Below are positions 12,433 to 24,620 of a stretch of 64,000 nucleotides of DNA, piece after piece. How positions within the stretch are numbered: position 1 is the stretch's first letter; every line of letters begins with the position of its first letter. The DNA lies in assembly GCA_963921195.1 (NCBI GenBank), contig OY992540.1:177353896-177417895 (forward strand). Reading direction: 5' to 3'. Position numbers and translations under genes: made by a program. A model generated the notes under the pieces. It was not told the DNA's origin and ran no database searches. It saw only the letters and a list, made by a program, of their open reading frames with translations. The stretch is from Pegoplata infirma. Taxonomy: Eukaryota > Arthropoda > Insecta > Diptera > Anthomyiidae.

Positions 12433-12866
12433 TAGGGATATAACCATTTGCGTTTTTTTGCAAATATCAAAAAGGACCTATCATATTTAGAAAATACATG
12501 AAAAATCAAGAAGAAATGTGTATTCTTTTTTTCACGAATGTTTAAAAAGTTTCGGCACCGATCGCGATGAAGTTTTCGCTAATATTTTTTTTTTATTATT
12601 CGGAAAACCCGTATTTCTAGTGTCGAAAACCATTTTAAAAATTTGTTATTGTTTTATTTTTGTTGTAAAACGATAAAAAGCCAAAAAACGGTGGATGGGA
12701 AGGAATCCCAACATAAAACATAAAAAAATTTAAATTTATGGTGTTTTAGAAATTGCAATCGGTGCCGAAGGTTTTTGGACCAAAATGTCCCCGGATAACG
12801 TTTTTTGTTATCAGTATAAAATTGCCCATACGATTATGATAGGTTCCTATTTTGGTTATATCCCTA
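12433..12866 (+). mobile_element. hAT element TAGGGATATAACC with 8-bp TSD and intact empty site nearby
   Basis: Flanked by TTTCACAC at 12425-12432 and 12867-12874. The duplicated host segment at 11816-11940 carries TTTCACAC once (11886-11893) with no insertion, giving the empty allele. Interior noncoding, with cggcaccgatcgcgatgaag shared with 638-1006. Confidence 0.88.
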
Positions 12867-12874
12867 TTTCACAC

Positions 12875-13490
12875 TTTTCTCAATTCAAAAACCATACATA
12901 TATAGAAATTCATTGTGTTTTCGCGCCTTTTTACAATTATAAACTTATATGGCCTACATATGCAATTGATTAGAACTGTCTTGATTAAAAACGCCACGAG
13001 AATCGGTTCATCTGTTTTTGCGTAATTGCGAAACAGGTAATATAGTAAATAGAGGCGTGGCATTTTAGACCCCTTTTTCCAATCGTAGTGTAACATGGCT
13101 TATAGTTCCGCACTCCGTTGGTACTATCAGTGCTAAAAATTTAATTAAAATCGTATAAGCCGTTTTTGCATTATTGCAAGCACGCAGAAATATTTTAAAT
13201 CCAATACAAAGGGACGTGGTATTTTACGCCCCTTTGTTCGATAACGCTCTTATTTGGCACATAGTTAGCAATTGCTTAGTACTATCTTTGGTTTATCATC
13301 AAAATCGGTTTATTCCTTTTTTATATACAGATGTCAATAGTGGTGCAATGTAAAAATTCGATTTTGCCACGCCCCTGCGCCTACAGACTGTGAATCAAAA
13401 ATCTGACCACACAGTGTTACTCCTCAGGCTATTTTGAATATTCCCTGAAAGTTTAATCAAGATCGTTCCAGCCCCGTTTTTCCTCGTTCG
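12875..13490. repeat. Decayed dispersed repeat, no genes
   Basis: Continues the units seen at 11480-12432 (GCATTTTAGACCCC, TTTGTTCGATAACGC). ORFs here are short and domainless. Confidence 0.4.
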
Positions 13491-13496
13491 ATCAAA

Positions 13497-14612
13497 CGAT
13501 TAAAGATCAAAATTTATTCGATTAATCGAAGAGAATAACGAATAAAAAAATTATTTTAAAAAATATTTTTATTAACAAAAAAAATAAACAATTCGTATAA
13601 AAAAACTTAAAATAAGAAAGTTAAAATTTTTATTACGAAAAAAGGCATAAAAAACTTAAAAATCAAATAGTTAAAAGTAAAAAAAAAAAACTTAAAAATT
13701 GAATAACTGAGATCACTTTTAATTAATGGATGTCGATTTTAATACTTGTTGAGAAATAATTCAAATACAAATTATTATTTGAAGTATTCAGACAAAATAT
13801 ATCAAAAATTATTTAAATTTTTGTCAAATAAGACAATTTAAGATGTTCTTAAGAAATAATCTTTTAAAAATAAAAGTTGACTCAATTTTTTGCTTTCAAA
13901 CGATTTTTGTTTTTATTAAATTTGATTTTGAAACACTCTTTCGCTAATTGTCTGTTCTTTTTTCAGATTTTCCCAAATATACCATATCGTCTGATATATC
14001 GCTGAAGTCCTTTTTATTTTCTGAATTTTTAATACTTTGAATTGAATTATTTAACTCGCATAAAAGATTATTATTTTCATTACTAATAACTTCCTCTATT
14101 TCAATACTTTTATCTGGAGTATAATTCATTTGCATATTCTATTGTTTCACTTTTTGTAGAATATTTTAAGAAACTTTCATTGCTCGAAAAATTTCCAGAA
14201 TTTAGAAAAAATATTAAGGTATTTAAGACATTTATACGTCTCTCATTAATTCTTATTTTAATACGTTTTAGTAAGTCTGATGCAAAAGAATTATTAATTT
14301 TTTCTAAATTATTTAATAAAAACTTGATAACTCCCTCTAATTCTATAATGGATGTGCTATCCAGGGCTATGGCTACACTATATTTTAACTTTCCTACATT
14401 TTGTATAAAATCTTTAAAAATTTATAAGAATAAATCAAATTCTAAGCATTTATTTAATCTTTTAATTAAAAAAAAAATTGTTCGATTAATCGACATTAAT
14501 TAATCGATTTATTCGTTATTCGAAAATCGTCATTTTTGAATAATTCGAACAAGAGTTGGATTTTGTTTGATCGATTAATCGAATTATTCTTAATCAACTG
14601 ACAACTCTAGTT
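13497..14612 (-). mobile_element. Decayed hAT-like element with ATTCGATTAATCG ends
   Basis: ATTCGATTAATCGA blocks lie inverted near both ends (13530 and 14480-14590). The right end reads TAGAGTTGTCAG on the minus strand, a hAT-like terminus. It encloses a transposase-like relic. No clean duplication was found. Confidence 0.5.
13958..14424 (-). pseudogene. hAT-like transposase fragment (broken)
   Basis: On the minus strand about 100 codons are open from 14424 to about 14118. They include VAIALDSTSIIELEGVIKFL and LLKRIKIRINERRINVLN, resembling the segment of hAT transposases that leads toward the C-terminal dimerisation region. A stop after LYSR and a frame change leave an acidic stretch (IEIEEVISNENN) at 14135-13944 in another frame. 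No catalytic residues or hATC motif are seen. The assignment rests on general resemblance and the surrounding termini; it could be another DNA-transposon protein. Confidence 0.42.
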
Positions 14613-14635
14613 CTTACACTACGTAAAAAACTAAC

Positions 14636-16035
14636 AAATGCAAATTTTCACCCCTCTAAGTCAACAGGGGCCGAAAATACGAAGGGTCAAATTTTCCCCC
14701 AAAATCTCCCAGTCGCGATACTTTACATCGTAAAAACTTAATATCGTTAATTCTATTATAGCTAGAAAGCTCATTTTTGGTTTGGTTTGAAGCACATAAT
14801 ATGCTCTACAAGACCTACCATAACCAAAAAATTTTCGAAAAAAAATAAGGGTTACCTCCCTTATTGTAAGGTCGTGATAAAGGGAGGAGAAAATGGGGAG
14901 GATGGTATCCCACGATTTTTTTTTTACTTGATAATCTTATAGAGAAAGTCCTAAAGAATATATTCTGAAATTTTTAAGTTGGGACAACAATGGGATCGCT
15001 CAAAATCAAAGTTTTTCACAATTTTCCCCAAAATCTCCAAATCGCAACACTCTTTAACCTTAAAAATTTAATATCATAAGTGCTTTTGTAGCTACAGAGC
15101 CCATTTTTTTTGTTTTAAAGCTTATAATACGCTCTACAAGACATACCAAAACCAAAAAACTTTCCAAAAAAAGGAATTGGTGCCCCCCTTATTTGAAGGT
15201 CGTGGTAAAGGGTGGAGGAATGGGGGGAAAGTATCCCCCGATTTTTTTTTTTACTTGGTATTCTCAAAGTGCAAGTCCTAATGAAAATATCCTAATGTCG
15301 CGATTTGGATTTTTTGGGGGAAATTGTAAAAAATTTTGATTTTGGTCGATCTGATTGTTGTCCCAACATAAAAATTGTATACTATGTTCATTAGGACTTG
15401 CACTTTGAGAATACCGAAAAAAATCGGGGGATACTTTCCCCTCATTTCCTCCACCCTTTGCCACGACCTTCAAATAAGGGGGACACCAATTCCTTTTTTT
15501 TGGACAATTTTTTGGTTTTGGTATGTCTTGTAGAGCGTATTATAAGCTTTAAAATAAAAATAAAAAATGGGCTCTGTAGCAACAAAAGCACTTATGATAT
15601 TAAATTTTTAAGGTTAAAGACTGTTGCGATTTGAAGATTTTGGGGAAAATTGTGAAAAATTTTGATTTTGAGCGATCCCATTGTTGTCCCAACATAAAAA
15701 TTTTAGAATATATTCTTTATGACTTTCTCTAAAAGACTATCAAGTAAAAAAAAATCGGGGGATACCATCCTCCCCATTTTCTCCTCCGTATATCACGACC
15801 TTAAATTAAGGGAGGTAACCCTTATTTTTTTTTCGAAAATTTTTTGGTTATGGTAGGTCTTGTAGAGCATATTATGAGCTTCAAAAAAAAAAACAAAAAT
15901 GGGCTTTCTAGCTATAATAGAACCAACGATATTAAGTTTTTACGGTGCAAAGTGTCGCGACTGGGAGATTTTGTGGGAAATTTTGACCATCCGTGTTTTC
16001 GCCCACTGTTTACTTAGAGGGCTGAAAATAAGTGT
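14636..16035. repeat. 1.4-kb palindrome of four ~310-bp units
   Basis: Arms 14636-15300 and 15390-16035 are inverted copies. Each arm holds two direct units, recognisable by CTCTACAAGAC.TACCA, AAGGTCGTG.TAAAGG and AAATCTCC.A.TCGC.A. Four copies total, two per orientation. Noncoding. Confidence 0.8.
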
Positions 16036-16205
16036 GCGTCAGTTTATCACTTAGTGGTACAACTAAACCAAATTTCATCAAAATCGGAGGGGGTCACGAA
16101 AATTTTTAGCTATTTTTGATTGATTTCACTAAGACTGACCCCAAAGTGATTGGTTGTACAAAGAAAGCGCTAAAGGCGCTAAGTAAAAAATCGAAAACGC
16201 GCCAT

Positions 16206-17605
16206 TTCAGCGCCTTTTTATACCCTACACCACTCTGTGGTACATGGTATAATGAGTTTGTGCTGATGTTTGTAACTACCCGAAATATTGGTCCCGGACC
16301 TACCTTCAAGTATACCGATCGACTCAGAATGACTTTTTGAGTCGATTTAGCGATGTCCGTTCATCTGTCCGTCCGTCTGTCCATCTAATTTTCAATCAAT
16401 TGACTTGAAATTTGAAACTTAAGCATAAATGACTCTAATAACCGTATTATTATAGATATCGCTTTGAAATTTAGCAGGTAATCAAATTTTGTATGCATGA
16501 ATCATTCCAAGTTTCAAAGGAATTGGGTTCTGGTAGTCCCCATACAAACCACCCTCCCGATATTCACATAAATCCCTCAAAATTCATGAAAATGGAAATA
16601 TTTGATAAAAATTTTATTTTTAGGTGTTAAACACGTACTTTAGTAACCTTATCAAATCGGAATATAATTGTACCATTTTTATATAGTCCCTATATAAAAA
16701 TTTCGACCGATATTCAGTTAAATCGGTCTATTGACAAAAAAATAAACCAATTCCACTAAAATTTAATCTGTGTGTGTTTTCTACACTAAATAAAGATCTA
16801 ACAAAAGACAGATCCAATCGGTCCATGTTTGGCCTTGGGACCCATTTTCCGGAAAACACTAGTGTATGGTATCATATGGTCAGTCTTGACTAGTGTTTGG
16901 GGTCCGGGAATTCCCGGGAAATCCGACCCGGGAATTCCCGGGAATTTTTTTAATTTTTCCCAGGAAATCCGGGAATTTTATAAGATAAACAATTTTATAA
17001 AAAAAACGTTTATTTTAATTTACTTTTTAATATTTTTTTATATGCAGGTATAATTACATTTGCTCTTTTATGTATTTTTTCTATTTGGAAGAACAGTGCA
17101 AATGTATGTATATCTATAGAAAAACTGACCAAGTGTAATATCGTGAAAAAACTTAAAAAGTCAAAAAATATACGTGGGTTAATGATAATTTTGCTAAGAC
17201 TGTCAAAAAAATATAAAAGTTTTGAACCTAGAATTTACATTTCCAGAGTAAATATTAAAAGTGCTGCCAACTATATTAGTTTTTGCTCAAATAACGCAGT
17301 TTTATTTTTTTTGCGATTTTTAGCTATTTTTTTGTGGAGAAAAAAGTTGCAATATTTTTTTGGTTTTGTTTTATTGTATTTCAGGGTTTTTTAACTTTTA
17401 TTTTTTGATTTTTTATGTTTTAATTAATCGTTTATCTGTAATAAAAGTGTTTTTAATAAAAAGTTGGTCAAATTTTAATGTTTTTTATGAATTATATTAA
17501 TAATGAAAAAAAAAATTTTCCCGTTTCCCGGGATTGAAAAGTCCGGGAATTCCCAAACACTAGTCTTAACCGACTATAACTTTCTTACTTGTTTAAAAAC
17601 GCTCC
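16206..17605 (+). repeat. ATACCCTACACC dispersed repeat, interrupted by hAT
   Basis: Starts TTTTTATACCCTACACCAC, contains TTTGTAACTACCCGAAATAT and a GTCCGTCTGTCC tract, and ends CGACTATAACTTTCTTACTTGTTT. The same structure in opposite orientation spans 31770-35470. Confidence 0.7.
16891..17562. mobile_element. CCCGGGAATT hAT family, copy 1
   Basis: Ends TAGTGTTTGGGG and CCCAAACACTA, flanked by GTCTTGAC (16883-16890) and GTCTTAAC (17563-17570), one mismatch. Clustered GGGAATTCCCGGG palindromes sit just inside the left end. Nearly identical interior to 17944-18665. Confidence 0.87.
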
Positions 17606-17943
17606 ATTTCAGCGCCTTTTTTAAGAACGCGCGAAATTGTAAAAATGCGCTTTTTGGGTGGTCAAAACGCGCTAAATTGGCATCGATGGATTGAAGACTA
17701 TCAAGTTTAGTGTTTATTAAAAACCGACATTTTGGAAAACCGGTTTCTCCGAAAAAGCTGATTTTCGGTTAACCGGTTTTCTCGGTTAAACCGGAATAAA
17801 AAAACCGGTTAACCGGTTTTTTTTTCTTTAACTGAAAAAACCAAAAAATTCTTGAAAATAGCTTATTTTTATTAAATAATAAAGCGAATATAGCTTAAGT
17901 AAACATATTTGTTTCTTTCAGCAAGGTTTGCATCTATTACGCT

Positions 17944-18665
17944 TAGTGTTTGGGGTCCGGGAATTCCCGGGTCGAATTTCCCGGGAATTCCCGGGAAAAC
18001 ACTGACGGGAATTCCCGGGAAATTTTTTAATTTTTCCCGGGAAATCCGGGAATTTTGTAAAATAAACCTTTTACATAAAAACGTTTATTTTACTTTAATT
18101 TTTACCATTTTTTTTACATACAGGTATAATTACATTTGACATTTTTTGTATTTTTTCTATTTGGAAGAACAGTGCAAATATATATTCATAGGAAAACTGA
18201 CCAAGTGTAAAAAGTATGTTAATATCATGAAAAAACTTAAAAAAAGTAAAAAATATACGTCGGTTAATGATAATTTTGCTAAGACTGTCAAAAATATATA
18301 AAAATTTTGAACCTAGAACTAACATTTCCAGAATAAATATTAAAAGTGCTGCCAACTATATTAGTTTTTTCTCGAATAACGCAGTTTTAATTTTTTTTGC
18401 GATTTTTAGCTATTTTTGCGATTTTTTGTGAAGGAAAAAGTTGCAATATTTTTTTTGTTTTGTTTTATTGTATTTCAGGGTTTTTAACTTTTATGTTTTG
18501 ATTTATTATGTTTTAATTAATTGTTTATCTCTAATAAAACTGTTTTTAATAAAAAGATAATCAAATTTTAATGTTTTTTATGATTTACATTAATAATGAA
18601 AATTTTTAAATAATTTTTTTCCCGTTTCCCGGGAAATTGAAAAGTCCGGGAATTTCCAAACACTA
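17944..18665. mobile_element. CCCGGGAATT hAT family, copy 2, perfect 8-bp TSD
   Basis: ATTACGCT at 17936-17943 and 18666-18673; ends TAGTGTTTGGGG and CCAAACACTA. Same interior as copy 1 with an expanded GGGAATTCCCGGG cluster. Confidence 0.92.
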
Positions 18666-18806
18666 ATTACGCTATAAAAAAGCGATATTTAAATAATGTA
18701 CTTTAATTGAACATATTCACTAGAACTTCAATTTAATTTGTATTGGTTTTATTTAGAAAAATACATTTATTCGTTATAAGTAACGAAATGTCAGTAAAAG
18801 AAAATA

Positions 18807-19302
18807 CAGTCAAACTCGGTTATAACGAACTCGGTTATAACGAATTCTCGGTTACAACGAACTAATTCTAAAGTCCCGACGTTTTGGCATCAATTTTCAC
18901 ACAAAATACTTCTTTTATAACGAACTCGGTTATAACGAATCCTCGGTTAAAACGAACTGCTTATTATGGTCCCACGAACACAGTTTCATGTGTATTTACC
19001 TTTTTATAACGAACTTCCATAAATATTTTTAAATGAGTGGCAATAATGTTTATCAAACTAACAAAAGGTTGCAATTTTTTGGTTTATATTATAATTTTGA
19101 TAAAATGTATTAATATTTTTAATGATTTCTTCTCAATAAGTAGTTTATTTACGGAAAAAACATAAAATAAAACAAAATTAGATCTATTTTTTTGGAAAAA
19201 AAACTGGGTTAATAAAAAATTATACCCCGTTTATAGCGAACTTCGCTTATAACGAACTATTTTTACTGTTCCCTCGGAGTTCGTTATAACCGGGTTCGAC
19301 TG
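18807..19302. mobile_element. Pogo/Tigger-like TA-flanked element
   Basis: Ends CAGTCAAACTCGGTTATAAC and the complement of CAGTCGAACCCGGTTATAAC, TA at 18805-18806 and 19303-19304. TCGGTTATAACGAA recurs at least four times. It sits at the TA in the middle of a host hairpin, since ATGTCAGTAAAAGAAAATA flanks it in inverted orientation. Confidence 0.82.
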
Positions 19303-19761
19303 TATTTTTATTTTCTTTTACTGACATTTTCGCCATTAACAGGGATTTAAGTATCTGGTTAACAGTCACTTATTAAGTTTTTCATGAAATGTTCAAAAAA
19401 ACGCTTACAACGGTGAGTATTTCAAATTTTTATCAGTTTCAGAATAAAATTCCTATTTAGAAAATTATTTCTTGAAGACAAAAAAATATTTTAGACGTTC
19501 TTTCTCGCGGATTTTTAATGTGTTTTAACGAAATTTTGAAAATATCATAAAAAATCCTTAATATTTGCGAAAATATTCCGTTTTGAATGTATTTAAAAAA
19601 CCGGTTAACCGACAGAAAAAAACCGGTTTTCGGTGCACCGGAAATCTTCAATTCCGGTTGACCGGTTTGCAAAAAAACCGAAATTGTAAGAAAAACCGGT
19701 TTTTCGGTTAACCGGTTAACCGGTTTATAAACACTTATCAAGTTACATAATTACCCCCTAT

Positions 19762-20202
19762 CACTGTTGCCAACTATTTTTAACCAAAAACCGCTAAATT
19801 TCACTAAAAAAGGGCTAGAAATAAAAATAAATTACGAAAAAAGCGCTGAAAACCGAAAAACTTGACATTTTTAATTGACAAAAAAGAAAAATTTAAAAAA
19901 AAAACCTACAAATTATTTTTTCTACTAAAATTGATCACTAAAAACACACAAGAAACCGCTGAAAAAAATTAACGCGGGAAAATATATACAGAAAAAGCGC
20001 TAAAATTCGACAAACTTGGCGATTTCTATTGAAAAAAAAAAGAAAAATTGGAAAAAACCTCTAAATGTTTCCGATTAAATCCAAACGAAAAGCGCTAGAT
20101 TTTCCCGCTAAGGCACCGCTCCCGCTAAAACCAATTTTCCCCCACTAAATCCAAACAAAAAGCGCTAGATTTAGCGGGAAACCCTCCAACTTGGCAACAA
20201 TG
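19762..20202. mobile_element. CACTGTTGCCAAC element, copy 1
   Basis: Ends CACTGTTGCCAACT and TTGGCAACAATG; interior rich in AGCGCTA and GCGGGAAA. Matches 36080-36566. Duplication not clear. A further partial copy begins near 20327. Confidence 0.65.
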
Positions 20203-20573
20203 CCCCCCTGGCTTTGAAACGCTAGCGTTGGCTTTGAATTTTGTTCTAAAAAATTGGGAACAAGCAAAATTCAAGGCACACTTCAGAATTGTAATTGCAC
20301 ACTTACTCCCTCTTGTTGTCGTTTTCACTATTGCCAATTATTTTTCATAAAAAACCTCTAAATTTCAATCAAAAGCGCTAGAAACCGCAAAAAAAAAATC
20401 AGAAAAAGTCAAAAAATTTTAATTTGGGCGCCTAGAATGATTTTTTTGATATGTCTTACAATTAGTGGATCTTTTTTTTTTGCTCATGCCAAAAGCTATC
20501 GAAAAACCGATGGCACAATATCGACAAATTTTTGTCCTTACAAATCGGCCACCCTAGTGTTCACACAGAGAAC

Positions 20574-20784
20574 ACAGTTTAGTTGTGTCAGGTGAATTTA
20601 AAGCCAACTGAATGGTTTGATTGGAACAACACAAAATTTTCAGTTGCAATTACCAAAATTTGTTTTAAACAACTTTACTTCTGTTGGTTTAAATGATTTT
20701 CGGTAATCACAACCGAAAATTTCGGTCGTTGCAATCTAAACATTAAGTTGACCTTAGATTTAGCGGTTTTCAGTTTTCTCTGTG
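20574..20784. mobile_element. Small MITE with CACAGAGAA ends
   Basis: CACAGAGAACACAG at left, TTTTCTCTGTG at right; imperfect palindromic interior with GGTTTAAATG and CAACCGAAAATT. Lies just 3' of the third helicase exon, in its intron. Confidence 0.5.
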
Positions 20785-20881
20785 CTTATATTAGAGTATT
20801 AATAATATTTATAAACAAAAAACACACATTTGTTTTTGCATTGGTTTTCCTTCTTTACAATAGCAACAAAAAAAGTTTTAC

Positions 20882-20996
20882 CTTCTTCACCACGTACAGC
20901 AAATTTTAATTTAATATCTGGACAAAATTGTGCCATTCTCGCTGCAGCTTCTCCAGTTTGAATTGCCAGTTCGTATGTGGGAGACAAACAAAGTAC
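20882..20996 (-). CDS. Dbp80: Dbp80/DDX19-type DEAD-box helicase, exon with motif Ia
   Basis: Third recognised exon, 9.8 kb downstream of the previous one on the minus strand. It begins after TTAG (AG at 20998-20997) in phase 0 with VLCLSPTYELAIQTGE, runs 38 codons to FAVRGEE and ends with one base before a GTAAAA donor (GT at 20881-20880). PTYELA instead of the usual PTRELA is a hallmark of the DDX19/Dbp5 family at motif Ia. The remaining helicase domains (motifs Ib, DEAD, SAT, QxxR, HRIGRxGR) were not found in 1-20881, so the next intron probably extends out of the window, unless those exons are lost. The intron between this exon and the previous one holds a 137-bp satellite, a 3.9-kb palindrome and several elements. 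Confidence 0.93.
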
Positions 20997-21157
20997 CTAA
21001 TAAAAAAATAAGTCAATTCTTTATTATTTAAAATAATTTAATATTAGATAAATGCAATTAAATTGCGACTAGGCGTTTTAAGTTTGTTTTAGAAAGCTGA
21101 ATATCACTTTAGATTTACAAAAAAAGTATGCTAATTATACTACTTCTATATATATAT

Positions 21158-21750
21158 TAGGGCGGGTCGATTTGTATGGATCGAAAAAAACTGAAAAATC
21201 GTATAGCATCAAAAATTTTTATCGAACACAATGATCTGCATTATATCCAGCGGCAATTAGTAAAACATTGCCGCTGGATATGTTCTTGCAGCATATCGGT
21301 ATATAAAACTATGTTTTCTTTACATCTGAGGTGTAGGGTTTGTTCAGCAACTTTGTAGAAAATATTATGGCAAATATTTTTGTGAAACATATTAACCCTC
21401 TAACTCCCTCTCATAACGGTATTTTTTGGCTATATTCTAAAAAATCGCAAAAAAACACCCCGAAAGAGGGGGAGGGTGGGGATGAAATGTTCTACAAAAA
21501 TGTTGCCAATAAAATTTTACTATATACTTCAGAGCACACCAAAGCCCAAAAATGAACAGAAACACCAAAAAAGAGTCAAGTTCTATGTTTTGCTTATGAA
21601 TAAAAGGACGGACGGACAAACCTTCATGTCTTTAGGCGCGGTATAGGGTTTGATTTTAGAAACATGGTTTCTTTGGGAAATGTTCTTAGAATTTCTTGTA
21701 GATTATGTTTTTGCTATACGATTTTTGACAAAAAAAATCGACCCGCCCTA
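21158..21750. mobile_element. TAGGGCGGGTCGATTT-ended element
   Basis: The 16-bp TIR is perfect at both ends; flanks are TA-repeat DNA so the duplication cannot be resolved. Interior noncoding, with a small hairpin CCAGCGGCAATTAG..CCGCTGG at 21248-21280. Confidence 0.7.
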
Positions 21751-22089
21751 AATATATATATACCAGTTAACTCGCCCGGTACTTCGTTACCGGTCAGCTG
21801 TAACAAAAAAAAAAAAAACGTTATTACTTTAAATTCTCATTAATTTTTAATTAAATATAAAATTTTTTTGTTTCGACCTTTAAGTAGTAAAAAATAAAGT
21901 TTCCAGGGTAACCAAATACTCTGTTGAAAAAATAAATTTTCAATGCTCTTTAACCACTTTAAAACAAAATATAATTAATAAAATTAGTTCAAGTCCATGT
22001 TATACAAATGTGTTTCATCTATAGACTGTGTATAAGGGGTATAACCAAAACTTAAGTGAACAAATATTTTTTCTGCTGAAAGATCCTAT

Positions 22090-23560
22090 GTGCTAAATAT
22101 TGAGTTGCTAGTACCATTATTTCCGAAAGTATGAAAAGTGCCCAATTTTTCCTCTTTAAATGAGAATTTAAACACTGGACTAATAATGTTTTTTTCCGCT
22201 GGAGGATCCTACAGTACAAATTTCAAGTTTCTTGGAGCAAAAGTTTAGATGATGCAAAATGTACCGAATTGCCCTGTTTCGGCCTTAGAAGCGGGTTTTC
22301 AAAAAAACTATTTTTGCAGAATGTTTTTCCGCTAGAGGATCCTATAGTCCAAATTTGAAGTTTCTATTACCATTAGTTTAAAAGATACAAAATGGTTCAA
22401 ATTGTCCTTTTTTCACCCTTTTTACTTCTTTAGCAGCGGAATTTTCCAAAAAGTACTTATCTCGGAAAATTATTTCAGCGAGAGGATCCTATGGTTCAAA
22501 TTTGAAGTTTTAAGGATTATTAGTTCATTAGAAGCGAAATTTTCTTTTCAAAAACTTATTTTCCCAGAATGTAATTTCCGCGAGTGGATCGTACAGTTCA
22601 AATTTCAACTACCTAGGACTATTAGTTCAGCAAATACAAAATGGCCCTATTTTCTCACTTTTTCCCCTTAGAAGCAGAATTTTCATAAAGTACTTATTTT
22701 AAAATGTTATTTCCGCGAAAGGATCGTACAGTCCAAATTTCAAGTATCTTGGACCATTAATTCAGCAGATACAAAATTGCCCTACTTTCCCCATTTTTCC
22801 CCCTTAGAAGCAGAATTTTCTAAAAAAAAGTGCTTCTTCCAAAATGTTATTTCCGCGAGAGGATCGTACATTTCAAACTTTTTTGCAGATTTTTTTTCCG
22901 CGAGAGGATCCTACTGTTCAAACTTCAAGTATCTAGGACCATTAGTTCAGCAGAAACAAAATTGCCCTACTTTCCCCTTTTCCCCCTTTAAAACAGAATT
23001 TTCAAAAGAGTACGTATTTCAGAATGTTTTTTCCACGAAAGGATCGTACAGTCCAAATTTCAAGTATCTAGGAGCATTAGTTCAGCAGATACAAAATTGC
23101 CCTACTTTCCCCATTTCTTCCCCATAGAAGCAGATTTTTCTAAAAAAGTACTTCTTCCAGAATGTTATTTCCGCGAGAGGATCGTACAGTCCAAACTTAA
23201 AGTATCTAGAACCATTAGTTCAGCAGATACAAAATTGCCCTTCTTTCCCCAGATACAAAATTGCCCTACTTTCCCCCCTTTCCCCCTTTTAAACGGAATT
23301 TTCAAAAGAGTACTTCCTTCAGAATGTTTTTTCCGCGAGAGGATCGTATGGTTCAAATTTCAAGTATCTAGGACCATTAGTTCAGCAGATTCAAAATTAC
23401 CCTACTTTCCCCCTTTTTTCCCAGTAGAAGCGGAATTTTCAAAAAAGTACTTACTTTAGAAGGTTATTTCCGCGAGAGGATTCAAATTTCAAAATTGTCA
23501 TACTTCCCCTTTTTGCCCATAGGTTAGACTCTGAGGTCCGTTGTGATACCCCCATAGAAG
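22090..23560 (+). repeat. ~137-bp satellite array, part 1
   Basis: At least ten units recognised by TTCCGCGAGAGGATC near 22197, 22329, 22478, 22578, 22713, 22853, 22899, 23033, 23170, 23331 and 23470, mostly 132-149 bp apart. Each carries CCATTAGTTCAGCAGAT, GCCCTACTTTCCCC and AGAAGC.GAATTTTC. Units are 10-20% diverged. The open frames across it (PTFPPF, SRTISSA) are by-products: the period is not a multiple of three. Confidence 0.9.
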
Positions 23561-24620
23561 CAGATTTAAAAAAAAAAAAATAGTTCAAAAGATCGAAAAT
23601 GTTCAAAATTGTCCTATTCCCCCTAAATTTGAGTGCTTAAATCAATAAATTCCCAAAAATAAAAAAAAAAATTGAGTAAGAAATTTGAGTCAAAAAATTA
23701 AGCGAAAAAAATTTTGAGTAAAAAAAATTTTGAGTAAAAAAAAAATTGGGTGAAAGAAAACACCTTCTAACAAGGGAAGTATCTCAACCCTTATGAACCG
23801 ATTTGCCTGAAACTTAAAATATATATAAATGAGACCATTTTAAGGTTGGGGTGTCTCGGCTTATCGGCCATATCGGGGATTTAGGGTTACATTCAAAAAA
23901 GGGGTCAAAAATTGGCGAAAAAATCGTTTTTTGGATTTTTCAGCGATTTCTTTCTAAGAAACTATATGATGTTTCCATATGAGAAGAAAGGTTTTTTTAA
24001 TGCCTATCCAACGGTGGCATTACCTTGTAAAAATACGGCTTCGTTAAATATTTTTTTTATGAAAATGTATAAATTTTGGGGGGTATTTATATGAAGACAT
24101 AGAGCTACGATGTTCATATGAATACGAAATAATCTTTATTAAATTGAAGTCGACACGTATTTTTGCTCTAGAGGATATTCCTGTTAGTTCGGGAGTTATC
24201 GAAATTTTCCCGGAGGTCCATATTGTTTCATAAGGGGACAACGAAATTTTGAAACACTGATATGGCCGAAATGCCGAGACACCCCAACCTTAAAATCGTC
24301 TCTTTTATATATATTTTAAGTTTCAGACAAATCGGTTCATAAGGAGATACTTCCCTTGTAAGTAAAAAATTTAAGTAAAAAAATTGAGTAAAAAACTGAA
24401 GTATTAAATACAATTAATTGAAAAAAATTTTAAGTAAAAAAAAATTGAGTGAAAAAAAAAATTTGAGTAAAAACAAATTTGGTAAAAAAAAATTTTGTAA
24501 AAAAAAAATTTTGAGTAAAAAAATTTTGAGTAAAAAAAATTTTGTAAAAAAAAATTTTTGAGTGAAAAAAAAATTTGAGTGAAAACAAATTTGGAGTGAA
24601 CACAATTACGTAAACAAATG
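23560..24620. repeat. A/T-rich GAGTAAAAA tracts surrounding a palindrome
   Basis: Two tracts of diverged AAATTTTGAGTAAAAA units (23650-23765 and 24361-24605) flank a 590-bp inverted-repeat element and split the satellite array. Confidence 0.7.
23769..24360. mobile_element. Palindromic element ACAAGGGAAGTATCTC
   Basis: Arms of about 105 bp (23769-23875 and 24258-24360) share GGTTGGGGTGTCTCGGC and AAACTTAAAATATATATA; spacer about 380 bp, noncoding. No clear duplication because it sits in low-complexity DNA. Confidence 0.7.

Larger units (their letters stand above)
17708..19736. mobile_element. ACCGGTT-rich hAT element, perfect 8-bp TSD, host to two insertions
   Basis: Flanked by ATCAAGTT (17700-17707, 19737-19744). 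Ends TAGTGTTTATTAAAAACC and GGTTTATAAACACTT, with many AACCGGTT palindromes at both ends. Without the two nested elements it is about 0.8 kb and roughly palindromic around 18806. Noncoding. Confidence 0.85.

Noticed and set aside
22402..23459. Overlapping plus-strand ORFs of 89-120 aa with repeated PTFP/SRTISSA peptides
   Set aside because: They translate the 137-bp satellite; the period is not divisible by three and frames change from unit to unit.
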